NCBI RefSeq assembly: GCF_004014805.1
Contig: NZ_ATDN01000012.1
Span: 62,001-126,000 of the forward strand
DNA: 64,000 bases
Reading direction: 5' to 3'
DNA from: Mycolicibacterium elephantis DSM 44368
Lineage (GTDB): Bacteria > Actinomycetota > Actinomycetes > Mycobacteriales > Mycobacteriaceae
Both the position numbers and the translations under genes were made by a program. This document shows positions 1 to 8,567 of this stretch, in pieces. Every line of letters starts with the position of its first letter. Positions within the stretch are counted from its first letter, which is position 1. Under the pieces are notes generated by a model. The model searched no databases, was not told the DNA's origin, and saw only the letters and a program-made list of their open reading frames with translations.

Positions 1-7
1 CCCGCGG

Positions 8-2419
8 TCATGGGCTCGCCCCGGTGTCGCGGTCGTCGGGCGCCGGGGGCCGCCGGTCCGAGGCGTAACGCGACGTTCCGCCGCCGCCCGCGGTGGCCAG
101 CCCGGTGCGGTCCTCCTCGGCCTCGGCGTGCTCCTCGACGAACAGCGTCTCGGGTGGCAGCGTGTGCGTCGCCGCCTTGATGCCGTATCGCACACCGAGC
201 CAGGCGATCCAGAGGAACGGCAGCACGCCGCCGAGGATGAACAGGAAGTCCCCGGGCATGCGCAGCCATTCCAGCACGGCGTTGCCGGGCTGGGCGATGT
301 AGCCCAGCGAGCGGGCCTCGTAGTAGCCGTCGTTCACCGAATGCCACAGCTGCAGAACGCCCAGCGGCAGCAGGGTCGCGAACACCATCCAGGCCAGCCC
401 GATGTTGAGGCTCCAGAACGAGATCTTGGCCAGTTTGTCGGGCCATTTGTCAGCCGGGATGATGTAGCGCAGCGCGAACAGCGCCAGCCCGACGGCCAGC
501 ATGCCGTACACGCCCATCATCGCGCCGTGTGCGTGGTTGGCGGTCAGCGCCGTGCCGATCTGGTAGTAGGACACGATCGGCAGGTTGATCAGGAACCCGA
601 ACACGCCCGCGCCCACGAAGTTCCAGAAGCCGACCGCGACCAGGAACATCACCGCCCAGCGGTGCGGGAACGGCGCGCTGCTGCGCGACTGCTGGCGCGA
701 ACCCAGCTGCAGGAACGTCCACGCCTCGACGGTGAGGAACGTCAGCGGGATGACCTCCATCGCGGAGAAGAACGCGCCAAGGGCCATGTGCTCCACCGGA
801 GTTCCGGAGAAGTACAGATGGTGCATGGTGCCGATGACGCCGCCCATCGAGTAGAGGATGACGTCGAGGAAGATCAGCTGGATCGCGATCTTGCGCCGCA
901 CCACGCCGAGCATCACGAAGATGTAGGCGACCATGACCGTGGTGAACAGCTCGAGGAAGTCCTCCACCCACAGGTGCACCACCCAGAACCGCCAGAACTC
1001 CGCGACGGTGAGATGGGTTTCGGTGCCGGCGAGCAGGCCGACCGCATAGAACGCGGGAATCGCGAGCCCGGCGTAGAAGAACAGCCACGGCATGTTGATC
1101 TTGCTCTCGGTCTTCAGCCGTGACCGGATCGAGCGGAAGATGATGGCGATCCACACGAACAGCCCGATGACGAGCAGGATCTGCCAGAACCTCGGCAGGT
1201 CGAGGTACTCCCACTGCTGGTCGAAGAAGATCGAACCCTTGGCCCAGTCCACGCCGAAGGTGCTCAGCGCGGTGCCCGTCAGCGTGCCGGCGACGACGAT
1301 GAACAGCGCGCCGAGCAGCGCGTAGGCCAGCCAGTGCTGCCGTCGCGGTTCACGCCCGGAGATGATGGGCGCCAAGAAGATTCCGGCGGCCAGGAACGAC
1401 GCCGCCGTCCACAACAGCGACAGCTGCACATGCCAGGTGCGCGCCAGGTTGAACGGCAGAATCTGGGCCAGGTCGATGCCGAAGAAGGTGCTCAGATCGG
1501 CGCGGTAGTGCTCGATCGCGCCGCCCAGCACCGCCTGGGCGAGGAACAGCACGGCGACGACGAGGAAGAACCAGGCGGTGGCCTTCTGCGACGGCGTGAT
1601 CTGCACCTGGCCGGGTTGACGGAACGCCAGCGACGGGGTTTCGGTTGCGTGCCAACCGATCTTGCGGCTCCACCGGCCGTAGAGGGCGAACAGCGCGCCG
1701 AGCCCGGCCAGCAGCGCGATGAGCGACATCGCCGACCAGACCAGGATGTCGGCGGTCGGGGTGTTGTTGACGCGGTGCTCGGGTGGCCAGTTGTTGGTGT
1801 AGGAATAGGAGTGGCCTTCCCGCTCGGCGGCCGAAGCCCAGGCGGTCCATGCGAAGAACGCGGTGAGGTCGTTGATCTCCTGCGGGTCGGTGATGACGCG
1901 CGGGATCAGGCCGTATTCGGTGGAGTCGGTGCCGAAGATGTCGGCGTAGTGGGCGCGGATGCGTTCGAAGGCGGCGACCTGTTCGGCGGTGAACTGCAGT
2001 GTGCCGGTGGCCTCGTCGTAGCGGTTGGTGCGCATCATCTCGACGACCGCGGCGGTGGGGTCCTGGACGCCGCGGTCGCGCAGGGCGTCGCCGACGTGGT
2101 CGGCCGACAGCCGCAGGTACTCGGCCGTGTAGTCGGGGCCGAGGTAGCCGCCGTGACCCATCACCGAGCCGTACTGCTGCAGCCCGCGGCGCAGGAAGAT
2201 CTGCTGGCCCTCGGTGATCTGCTGTTCGGTGAACAGGGTCTGGCCGTCCGGGCCGACCACCCGCTGCGGCAGCGGCATCGAGTCGGTGTAAGTCCGCGCC
2301 GCGAGCACGCCCATGATCAGGAAGCCGAAGACCATGACAAGCGCGACGCCCTGGACCCACCCTTTCGAGATCGCGAGCTCCGCCTTGGTCGGGCGAGGTT
2401 CCAGGAACTGCTCGGTCAT
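8..2419 (-). CDS. norB: Quinol-dependent nitric oxide reductase, large subunit (qNOR)
   Basis: This 803-residue multi-span membrane protein of the heme-copper oxidase superfamily would reduce NO to N2O with quinol as donor. A membrane helix at residues 22-41 is followed by a periplasmic domain of about 180 residues, which is the qNOR arrangement (the NorC-like part fused to NorB). Expected metal ligands are visible: H330 in ARTWHVQ, H482 in VVHLWVEDF with nearby Glu, the H533-H534 pair in TMHHLYF, and H629/H631 in NHAHGAMMG. It lies 94 bp downstream of the cyanase gene on the same strand, so the two may be co-transcribed. The length is normal for qNOR and the ATG start at 2419 is well placed. 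Family assignment is secure; the electron donor is inferred from the fused architecture. Confidence 0.95.
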   Translation of the reverse strand: MTEQFLEPRPTKAELAISKGWVQGVALVMVFGFLIMGVLAARTYTDSMPLPQRVVGPDGQTLFTEQQITEGQQIFLRRGLQQYGSVMGHGGYLGPDYTAEYLRLSADHVGDALRDRGVQDPTAAVVEMMRTNRYDEATGTLQFTAEQVAAFERIRAHYADIFGTDSTEYGLIPRVITDPQEINDLTAFFAWTAWASAAEREGHSYSYTNNWPPEHRVNNTPTADILVWSAMSLIALLAGLGALFALYGRWSRKIGWHATETPSLAFRQPGQVQITPSQKATAWFFLVVAVLFLAQAVLGGAIEHYRADLSTFFGIDLAQILPFNLARTWHVQLSLLWTAASFLAAGIFLAPIISGREPRRQHWLAYALLGALFIVVAGTLTGTALSTFGVDWAKGSIFFDQQWEYLDLPRFWQILLVIGLFVWIAIIFRSIRSRLKTESKINMPWLFFYAGLAIPAFYAVGLLAGTETHLTVAEFWRFWVVHLWVEDFLELFTTVMVAYIFVMLGVVRRKIAIQLIFLDVILYSMGGVIGTMHHLYFSGTPVEHMALGAFFSAMEVIPLTFLTVEAWTFLQLGSRQQSRSSAPFPHRWAVMFLVAVGFWNFVGAGVFGFLINLPIVSYYQIGTALTANHAHGAMMGVYGMLAVGLALFALRYIIPADKWPDKLAKISFWSLNIGLAWMVFATLLPLGVLQLWHSVNDGYYEARSLGYIAQPGNAVLEWLRMPGDFLFILGGVLPFLWIAWLGVRYGIKAATHTLPPETLFVEEHAEAEEDRTGLATAGGGGTSRYASDRRPPAPDDRDTGASP

Positions 2420-2441
2420 GCCAAACCCCCGGGGTTGAGAT

Positions 2442-2455
2442 TCAGAGCATTCTGA
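2442..2455. promoter_or_regulatory. Short palindrome upstream of qNOR (possible operator)
   Basis: The 14-bp sequence TCAGAGCATTCTGA has perfect 5-bp arms (TCAGA/TCTGA) and sits 23 bp upstream of the qNOR start, in the only gap between cynS and qNOR. NO reductase genes are commonly controlled by NO-sensing repressors, so an operator here is plausible. The sequence does not match a consensus that I can name, and a 5-bp arm can arise by chance. Confidence 0.2.
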
Positions 2456-2513
2456 TGGTCAAAATAGCCCTAAGCGTTGAGATATTGGGGATGTTGGCGA
2501 TTCCGGGCGCGGT

Positions 2514-2969
2514 TCAGTCGGCGGCGGTCCAGTCGTAGGGCAGGAACTTGCCGTCGAACGTCACGACGACACGGTCGCCGGACGAATGCGGCTTCTTCTC
2601 GACGTTGACGCTGAAGTTGATTGCGCTCATGATGCCGTCGCCGAACTCCTCGTGGATGAGCTCCTTGATCGCGCCGCCGTAGACCTGAAGGGCCTCGTAG
2701 AAGCGGTAGATGGTGGGGTCGGTGGGCACCGCGGTGGGCAGGCCGCCGCGCATGGGCACCGCGGCGAGCGCGGGCACGACGGACTCGTCGAGGCCGAGCA
2801 TGTCGACGAGGGTTCGCGCGGACTCGGCGGGGATGGGGTGCTGGCCGAGCAGCGCGGAGGTGGTCCACACGACCGGCCTGCCGATGGCGTCGGCGAGCTG
2901 CTGCCAGGTCAGGCCCTTCGCGAGGCGGGCGGTCACGATCTGTTCGGTGATTTCTTCTCGGGTCGTCAT
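2514..2969 (-). CDS. cynS: Cyanate hydratase (cyanase)
   Basis: The 151-residue protein has the usual cyanase length. It would catalyse bicarbonate-dependent conversion of cyanate to ammonia and CO2 via carbamate. The N-terminal half is an HTH-like helical bundle (EEITEQIVTARLAKGL, with WQQLADAIG at 22-30). The C-terminal half carries the catalytic set known from E. coli CynS: Arg89 in TIYRFYE, Glu92, and Ser115 in GIMSAINF. It is encoded just upstream of qNOR on the same strand, 94 bp apart, suggesting a small nitrogen-detoxification unit. A strong inverted repeat (3002-3065) separates it from the upstream SDR gene, so it probably has its own promoter in that gap. Confidence 0.95.
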   Translation of the reverse strand: MTTREEITEQIVTARLAKGLTWQQLADAIGRPVVWTTSALLGQHPIPAESARTLVDMLGLDESVVPALAAVPMRGGLPTAVPTDPTIYRFYEALQVYGGAIKELIHEEFGDGIMSAINFSVNVEKKPHSSGDRVVVTFDGKFLPYDWTAAD

Positions 2970-3001
2970 GGCCCCATCGTGCCGCGTTCGTTCCCGATAT
3001 T

Positions 3002-3065
3002 TCGCGAGACGTACACCAGGGTCGCGATCGCCAACGATCCGACAGCCCTGGTGTACGTTTCGCGA
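3002..3065. terminator. Long inverted repeat between SDR and cynS
   Basis: The 20-nt arms at 3002-3021 and 3046-3065 pair at 19 of 20 positions, and the odd position is a possible G-U pair. The loop is 24 nt. It starts 6 bp beyond the SDR stop codon and lies before cynS, both on the minus strand, so it is well placed to terminate SDR transcription. There is no T-run, as is usual for mycobacterial hairpin terminators. Confidence 0.7.
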
Positions 3066-3071
3066 GCAGTG

Positions 3072-3821
3072 TTAGGCGGCGGGGCGGATCGCCTGTAGGC
3101 CGCCGCCGACGGTCAGGTTCGCGCCGTTGACGTAGCTGGCGGCCGGTGAGGCGACGAACGTCACCGCGTTGGCGATCTCCTCCGGCGTGCCCGTTCGACC
3201 CAAAGCCGTTGTGCGGCCCAGCCCCTCGACGAGGTCAACACCGAGGTCGCGGGTGCCATGCGTCTGGGTCGGCCCGGGCGAGACGGCGTTCACGCGTACC
3301 CCGTCGGCGCCGAACTCGTCGGCCCACAGCTTGGTCAACAGATCGAGGCCGGCTTTGCTCGCGCCGTAGATGCCGGCGTCCGCGGCGGGCGTGCTCGCCG
3401 CCACGGTGCTGACGTTGACGACCATGCCGCCGCCGCGCGAGATCATGCCCGGCACGAGCTTCTGCACCAGCACGTAGGGCGCGCGCAGGTTGGTGTTGAT
3501 CAGCTCGTCGAAGTCGGCGTCGGTGGTGTCGACGGTGGGTGAGAAGCGGTACACCCCCGCATTGTTGACGAGGATGTCGACGTCGCCGGCCTCTTCGGCG
3601 AGCCTGCGGACATCGGCGGCGTCGGCGATATCGGCAGCGGCGAATCGTGCTTTGCCACCGGCATTTTCGATATCTTGAACCGTCTTCGCGCCGCGCTCGG
3701 CGTTGCGGCCGTGGACGATCACCTCGGCGCCTTCTGCGGCGAGTTGTAGGGCGATGGCGTACCCGATCCCGGCGGTGGCGCCGGTGACGAGTGCGACCTT
3801 GCCCGTGAGTGTGTTGGTCAT
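3072..3821 (-). CDS. SDR-family NAD(P)-dependent oxidoreductase
   Basis: This 249-residue classical short-chain dehydrogenase/reductase has the Rossmann cofactor motif TGATAGIG at residues 13-20, NNAG at 86-89, and the catalytic Ser138, Tyr152 and Lys156 (YGASK). The C-terminal stretch VNGANLTVGGG is typical of FabG-like members. The basic residue after beta-2 (HGRNAERG) suggests NADP(H). The substrate cannot be read from sequence, and the neighbours (cynS, a small membrane protein) give no pathway clue. The ATG at 3821 is preceded by a short gap to the next gene. It is soluble, with no signal peptide. Confidence 0.9.
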   Translation of the reverse strand: MTNTLTGKVALVTGATAGIGYAIALQLAAEGAEVIVHGRNAERGAKTVQDIENAGGKARFAAADIADAADVRRLAEEAGDVDILVNNAGVYRFSPTVDTTDADFDELINTNLRAPYVLVQKLVPGMISRGGGMVVNVSTVAASTPAADAGIYGASKAGLDLLTKLWADEFGADGVRVNAVSPGPTQTHGTRDLGVDLVEGLGRTTALGRTGTPEEIANAVTFVASPAASYVNGANLTVGGGLQAIRPAA

Positions 3822-3863
3822 ACCGGCGTAAAGCCGGGGGGTCGGTCGTTTATTCCGTGAGCG

Positions 3864-4217
3864 TCACCACAACACGGCGATGGCGGCGGCCGCGAAGGAC
3901 AGCACGCCGATCGACCAGAACATCGGCCGCGGCACGGGCTCGCCGGTGCGCTTCTGGCGCGCGCTGCCCATGCCGAGCACCCCGCCGAGGACGACGAGGA
4001 TGACGAGCTTGACGCCGATCTTCGGATAGTTCAGTTCGATGCCCGCCGGCCACGGCGCCGCCAACGCCAGGCCGGTGATCAGCGACAACACCAGCCCGTA
4101 GTCCATGGCGCGGGTGGTGCGGAACCGTCGCGCCGCGGCCTCGGCCACCCAGGCCCCGAAGGTCACCGCGAACCCCACGATGTGCAGCAGTACAACTACG
4201 TTGCGTAGTAGGTCCAT
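3864..4217 (-). CDS. Small integral membrane protein, unknown function
   Basis: The 117-residue hydrophobic protein has about four predicted membrane helices: 7-25, 42-58 (LVLSLITGLALAAPW), 69-83 (LVILVVLGGVLGM) and 100-116. The basic loops AARRFRTTR and ARQKRTGEPVPR lie between them. The layout resembles small CopD/Fe-S-less membrane proteins common next to oxidoreductases in actinobacteria, but I recognise no diagnostic motif. It is 42 bp from the SDR gene on the same strand and divergent from the F420 oxidoreductase gene, with 38 bp between the two starts. Confidence 0.75.
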   Translation of the reverse strand: MDLLRNVVVLLHIVGFAVTFGAWVAEAAARRFRTTRAMDYGLVLSLITGLALAAPWPAGIELNYPKIGVKLVILVVLGGVLGMGSARQKRTGEPVPRPMFWSIGVLSFAAAAIAVLW

Positions 4218-4255
4218 GGTTCAGAGCATAGCCGCAACGGCGTAGCGTCCGTCCC

Positions 4256-5272
4256 ATGTTTGTCGACGCGATGACCACCCCGCAGCCCCTCGCCCAAACC
4301 GGCGACCTCGCCAGGCGCACGCAGGAGGCCGGCTTCTCCGGGCTGTTGTTCACCGAAACCGGACGCACGGCGTATCTCAACGTCGCGATCGCCTCGCAGG
4401 CGGCGCCGGGCCTGGAGCTGTCGACGGGGGTGGCGGTGGCGTTTCCGCGCAGCCCGTTCGTCACGGCGGCGACGGCCTGGGAGCTGCAGGAGTCCTCGGC
4501 AGGCAACTTCCGACTGGGCCTGGGCACGCAGGTGCGCACGCATGTGGTGCGGCGCTACGGGGTGGAGTTCGAGCGGCCGGGCCCGCGGCTGCGCGACTAC
4601 GTGTTGGCGGTCAAGGCGTGCTTCACGGCGTTTCGCACCGGCAAGCTGGACCACCACGGCGAGTTCTACGACTTGGACTTCATCACCCCGCAGTGGAGCC
4701 CCGGGCCGATCGACGCACCCGATCCGAAAGTGGATGTGGCGGCGGTGAATCCGTGGATGCTGCGGATGGCCGGCGAGGTGGCCGACGGGGTGCATGTGCA
4801 CCCGCTGGGCGAGCCCGGATACATCTGGCGCCATGTCGTGCCGAACATCGCGATCGGAGCGGAGAAGGCGAGCCGCTCCCCCGATGACGTCGCGGTGATC
4901 GTGCCGGTGATGACGATCGTCGGCGACAGCGACGAGGAACGCGACCGCGAGCGTGAGCTGGTGCGGGCGAGCATGAGCTTCTACGGCAGCACCCCGAACT
5001 ACGCGTTCATCTGGGACGAGGCGGGTTTCGAAGGGACGACGGCGCGGATCCGCGAGAAGCAGAAGGCCGGCGACTTCAAGGGCATGGCCGAACAGATCAC
5101 CGACGAGCACATCGCGAAGTTCGCGACCGAATCGACGTGGGATGGCTTGGCGGACGCGCTGATTGAGAAATACGACGGGCTGGCGACGCGCATCGTGCTG
5201 TACAACTCGCTGGCCGATCCCGAACGGATCGAACGCTACGGCGCCGTCGCGCAGCGGATCGCGGATTCCTAG
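4256..5272 (+). CDS. LLM-class F420-dependent oxidoreductase (TIGR03617-type)
   Basis: The 338-residue luciferase-like monooxygenase-fold enzyme is of the mycobacterial F420-dependent group. The N-terminal strand (MFVDAMTTPQ) and FSGLLFTETG are characteristic. So are the region STGVAVAFPRSPFV, the LGLGTQV segment, and the late RIVLYNSLADPERIERYG. The cofactor would be F420 bound in the TIM barrel. The substrate is unknown. It is divergent from the small membrane protein gene and is followed within 10 bp by the degenerate LuxR-type fragment on the opposite strand. The ATG start agrees with the usual length of the family. Confidence 0.88.
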   Translation: MFVDAMTTPQPLAQTGDLARRTQEAGFSGLLFTETGRTAYLNVAIASQAAPGLELSTGVAVAFPRSPFVTAATAWELQESSAGNFRLGLGTQVRTHVVRRYGVEFERPGPRLRDYVLAVKACFTAFRTGKLDHHGEFYDLDFITPQWSPGPIDAPDPKVDVAAVNPWMLRMAGEVADGVHVHPLGEPGYIWRHVVPNIAIGAEKASRSPDDVAVIVPVMTIVGDSDEERDRERELVRASMSFYGSTPNYAFIWDEAGFEGTTARIREKQKAGDFKGMAEQITDEHIAKFATESTWDGLADALIEKYDGLATRIVLYNSLADPERIERYGAVAQRIADS

Positions 5273-5281
5273 TCCAGCGCG

Positions 5282-5956
5282 TCAAGCGCACCGGCCAGTG
5301 CCGTGCGCGAGTGCCCCACGGCGCGCATCCGAGATCGTCGAACACCGCAGCGCCGCACCGATATCGGCGCTCGCATCGTTGCGGCGGCGTTGCCGCCGAT
5401 TGAGCTGACCGTAAACCAGTTGTGTGCGAGCGCGTTCCAGCGGCATCGGCAACCGTTCGTGGTGAGCGAGTGCCTGCCGCGCGGCCTTCGTGGCGGCCCC
5501 GACCTCCCCGCGCACCGCCAATAGCATGCTGCGGCACCGTCCCCCGACGGCCAGCAGCCGAGGCCGGTCGAGCAGACGGCCCCGGCGCTCGAGGCGCTCG
5601 ATCAGCGTCTCGGCTTCGGCGAGCTGATCGACGCGGATCAACGCTTCGACCGCGTCGGCGACGAACGGGGCGGTGCAGATCTCCAGGGCGTCCGGGGTTT
5701 TGTCGAGCTGCCGCAGCAGCGGCTTGAGAGTGGTCAGCGCGGCTTCGTGGTTCTCCAGCGAGAGTTCCAGGAAAGCCAGGGCCGTGATCGGCCACACCGC
5801 CAAAATGTGCGCGCCGCAACGCATGCTGGCCGTCAGCGCGGCCTCGGCGTCCGCGCGGGTCTGTTCTTCGCGGCCGGCGTATGCGCCAAGCATGGTGCGC
5901 ATGGTCAGCGCGGTGCCCGTCGGGACAAATCCGGCCGGCTCAGATGCCCAAGTCAA
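5282..5956 (-). pseudogene. LuxR-family regulator fragment (TPR region only, frameshifted)
   Basis: About 220 residues of helical TPR-like sequence (for example ILAVWPITALAFLELSLE, then VADAVEALIRVDQLAEAETLIE) match the middle of large mycobacterial LuxR-type ATPase regulators. The N-terminal ATPase and C-terminal HTH are absent. Near 5345-5365 the frame changes: the expected family ending AVFDDLGCAPWGTRAR is readable in another minus-strand frame at 5291-5345. Upstream, coding-like sequence continues past the apparent TTG at 5956 without a proper start. I read it as a decayed remnant. Confidence 0.7.
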
Positions 5957-6042
5957 CGAAGCGATGTAGGGACAGCAAAAGGTAACCGTAGGGACATCCC
6001 TGATTCAGCAGGTGGTCTCCCTGCCTAACGTCAAACCCCGTG

Positions 6043-6387
6043 ATGACCACGAACGCGTCGGACGGGTGGTACCTGGCCGAGTGCTATTGGCCGCGGATCG
6101 TGCCGGGGCCGGGAACACTCGATGAGACGCTGACGCAATTCGACGCCGCCGCGGCCTCCGCCCGCGCCGATGTGCGGCTGCTGTTGGCGCTGTGCGCGCG
6201 CACCGACGAGGTGCTCTACAGCCTGTTCTGGGCGCCGTCGCTGGAAGCCGTGCGGCAGGTGTGCGAGCAGGCCGGTCTGCCTGCCGACCGCATCAGCGTG
6301 GGGGTCGAAGCCCTGATCAACGCGGACGCCGCCAATTCTCTGTTGCGAGTTCATGGTTCGCCGCCACGCGGGGACCGCCACGCGTAA
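6043..6387 (+). CDS. DUF4242-like small protein
   Basis: This soluble protein of about 114 residues opens with GWYLAECYWPRIV and has VLYSLFWAPSLEAVRQVCEQAGLPADRISV in its second half. This layout (WYLVERYWPG then VLC.FEA.S.EAV...AGLP.DRI) is that of DUF4242-type dimeric alpha-beta proteins in actinobacteria. No catalytic residues are known. A GTG at 6040 directly precedes the ATG at 6043; I chose the ATG. It stands between two decayed genes with no obvious operon partner. Confidence 0.6.
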   Translation: MTTNASDGWYLAECYWPRIVPGPGTLDETLTQFDAAAASARADVRLLLALCARTDEVLYSLFWAPSLEAVRQVCEQAGLPADRISVGVEALINADAANSLLRVHGSPPRGDRHA

Positions 6388-6400
6388 AAAAGGAACAGCG

Positions 6401-6786
6401 ATGGGACACGCGAGATATATCGGACGGGTCGGCGCGCTGGCGGTGGCACTCGGTGTCGAGCGGCGCCGATGCGACGACGAGCGCACCTGACGACTCGACG
6501 ACGCCGCAGGTCGAGGGCGCCCCGGCCGCGGCGACCGGGCGCGACTCGTCGGGGATCACCGTCGTCGACGAACGAAAGGAACAGACACCCTCCCGGAACC
6601 GGCCGACGAACCGGAGGCGTCGGACACCGCGGCAAGTCCAGGGTTGGCACGGTAACGGTGATCGACACCGCCACGAAAGCGGTCATCACGACGTATCCCG
6701 CCGTCGCGGCAGGCCCCGGCGGCTCCTACGTTGTCGATCTGGCCATCGTCGCCCTGATCGCCGCCCACTTCGTCTACATCGTCTGA
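6401..6786 (+). pseudogene. Decayed secreted YVTN beta-propeller protein gene
   Basis: The ATG at 6401 starts GHARYIGRVGALAVALGV, the conserved signal-peptide start of a family of large mycobacterial secreted repeat proteins. The frame then shifts and stops at TGA (about 6490). Downstream, other frames contain Ser/Thr-rich linker sequence (ADATTSAPDDSTTPQ) and one YVTN-type propeller strand (GTVTVIDTATKAVITTYPA, about 6646-6700). The gene ends in YVVDLAIVALIAAHFVYIV. Most of the expected protein is missing, so this is a deletion remnant filling the gap before prfC. Confidence 0.6.
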
Positions 6787-6860
6787 CGGCCCGGTGTCGG
6801 GGCCGCTTGTCGGTCGCGATTACGGAATCGGCTCCGCGGCGAAATATCATCGCTGCCGAT

Positions 6861-8444
6861 ATGACCGACAACGCCCTCGCCGCCGAAGCCGCCCGGCGCA
6901 GAACCTTCGCCGTCATCAGCCACCCTGACGCCGGCAAATCGACGCTGACCGAGGCGTTGGCCCTGCATGCCCGGGTCATCACCGAGGCAGGCGCGGTGCA
7001 CCGCAAGGCGGGCCGACGCGCCACGGTGTCGGACTGGATGGAGATGGAGAAGGCCAGGGGCATCTCGATCACGTCGACGGCGCTGCAGTTCCCGTACCGC
7101 GACTGCGTCATCAACCTGCTCGACACCCCCGGCCACGCCGACTTCTCCGAGGACACCTACCGGGTGCTGACGGCCGTCGACTGCGCGGTGATGCTGGTCG
7201 ACGCGGCCAAAGGGCTTGAGCCGCAGACGCTGAAGCTGTTCCAGGTGTGCAAGCATCAGGGCATCCCGATCATCACGGTGATCAACAAGTGGGACCGGCC
7301 CGGCCGCCACGCGCTGGAGTTGATGGACGAGATCGCCGACCGGATCGGGCTGCGCCCCACTCCCCTGACCTGGCCGGTCGGTATCGCCGGCGACTTCAAG
7401 GGGGTGCTGGACCGTCGCGATGGTCATTTCATCCGGTTCACCCGCACCGCCGGTGGGGCCACCGTGGCGCCCGAAGAACACATCGCCGCCGTCGACGCCC
7501 GTGCCGCCGCGGGTGACGACTGGGACACCGCCGTCGAGGAATCCGAGCTGCTGTCGGCCGACGGCGCCGACTATGACCGCGACCAGTTCCTCAGCGGCGC
7601 AGCCTCTCCGGTGCTGTTCACCTCGGCGGCGCTGAACTTCGGGGTGAACCAGCTGCTCGATGTGCTGATCGAGCTGGCACCGGCCCCGGCCGGCGCGGTC
7701 GACGTCGACGGGGTGTTGCGCGGCACCGAATCCGCGTTCAGCGCTTTCGTTTTCAAGGTGCAGGCCGGCATGGACTCCGCGCATCGCGATCGCATCGCGT
7801 ATGCCCGGGTGGTCTCGGGGACGTTCGAGCGCGGTGATGTGCTCACCCACGCCGCCACCGGTAAGCCGTTCGTCACCAAGTACGCGCAATCGGTGTTCGG
7901 TCAGCACCGGTCGACGCTGGACACCGCGTGGCCGGGCGATGTGATCGGGTTGGCCAACGCGGCCGCGCTGCGCCCCGGCGACACGCTGTATCGCGATGTG
8001 CCCGTGGTATTTCCGCCGATTCCGAGCTTCTCCCCCGAGCATTTCGCGGTGGCCCGCAACGCCGATCCGAGCAAGCACAAGCAGTTCCGCCGCGGGATCG
8101 AACAGCTCGAGCAGGAGGGCGTGGTGCAGGTGCTGCGCTCCGACCGGCGCGGTGACCAGGCCCCGGTGCTGGCGGCCGTCGGCCCGATGCAGTTCGACGT
8201 GGCGTCGCACCGGATGGCCACCGAGCTCAGCGCCCCGATCTCGCTGGAGTCGCTGCCCTACCAGGTCGCGCGGGTCGTCGCCCCCGAGGACGCCGAGTTC
8301 ATGGACAAGCAGGTCTCCGCCGAGGTGTTGACCCGCACCGACGGCGTCATGCTCGTGCTGTTTTCCACCCCGTGGCGGCTGGAGGGCTTTCAGCGCGACA
8401 ACCCCGACGTTGCGCTGGGGTCGTTGGTGGCCGCGGGGATGTAG
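6861..8444 (+). CDS. prfC: Peptide chain release factor 3
   Basis: The 527-residue translational GTPase would recycle RF1/RF2 from the ribosome after peptide release. The G1 loop is SHPDAGKST (20-28), G3 is DTPGH (88-92) and G4 is NKWD in VINKWDRPG. The switch region KARGISITST is typical of RF3. The C-terminal RF3 domain is present (VASHRMATELSAPI, LFSTPWRLEGFQRDNPDV). The open frame continues upstream, but the ATG at 6861 (TDNALAAEAARRR) gives the standard RF3 N-terminus. A hairpin follows the gene. Confidence 0.96.
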   Translation: MTDNALAAEAARRRTFAVISHPDAGKSTLTEALALHARVITEAGAVHRKAGRRATVSDWMEMEKARGISITSTALQFPYRDCVINLLDTPGHADFSEDTYRVLTAVDCAVMLVDAAKGLEPQTLKLFQVCKHQGIPIITVINKWDRPGRHALELMDEIADRIGLRPTPLTWPVGIAGDFKGVLDRRDGHFIRFTRTAGGATVAPEEHIAAVDARAAAGDDWDTAVEESELLSADGADYDRDQFLSGAASPVLFTSAALNFGVNQLLDVLIELAPAPAGAVDVDGVLRGTESAFSAFVFKVQAGMDSAHRDRIAYARVVSGTFERGDVLTHAATGKPFVTKYAQSVFGQHRSTLDTAWPGDVIGLANAAALRPGDTLYRDVPVVFPPIPSFSPEHFAVARNADPSKHKQFRRGIEQLEQEGVVQVLRSDRRGDQAPVLAAVGPMQFDVASHRMATELSAPISLESLPYQVARVVAPEDAEFMDKQVSAEVLTRTDGVMLVLFSTPWRLEGFQRDNPDVALGSLVAAGM

Positions 8445-8475
8445 CCGTGGATGTGCTCGGGATGTTGCTATGGGT

Positions 8476-8527
8476 GAGATTGCGCTGAGGGCTGTTGTGT
8501 CGCCGTCACAGCCCTGGTTTCAATCTC
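8476..8527. terminator. Hairpin after prfC
   Basis: Two paired blocks, GAGATTG/CAATCTC (8476-8482 with 8521-8527) and AGGGCTGT/ACAGCCCT (8488-8495 with 8508-8515), form a stem with an internal bulge, 31 bp after the prfC stop codon. It sits in the short gap before the helicase gene. Confidence 0.6.
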
Positions 8528-8567
8528 GTGCATAGCGTCGCAAGCGCACACGGTTTACTTGGAGCCG

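Noticed and set aside
128..1123. Long plus-strand frame opposite qNOR
   Set aside because: It is antisense to a highly conserved membrane enzyme; the translation is Arg/His/Gln-rich with no domain.
1334..2455. 373-codon plus-strand frame opposite qNOR
   Set aside because: Same reason: high-GC antisense shadow of the qNOR N-terminal half.
6192..6860. Upstream extension of prfC
   Set aside because: RF3 homologues start at TDNALAAE (6861); upstream codons overlap the DUF4242-like gene and the propeller remnant.
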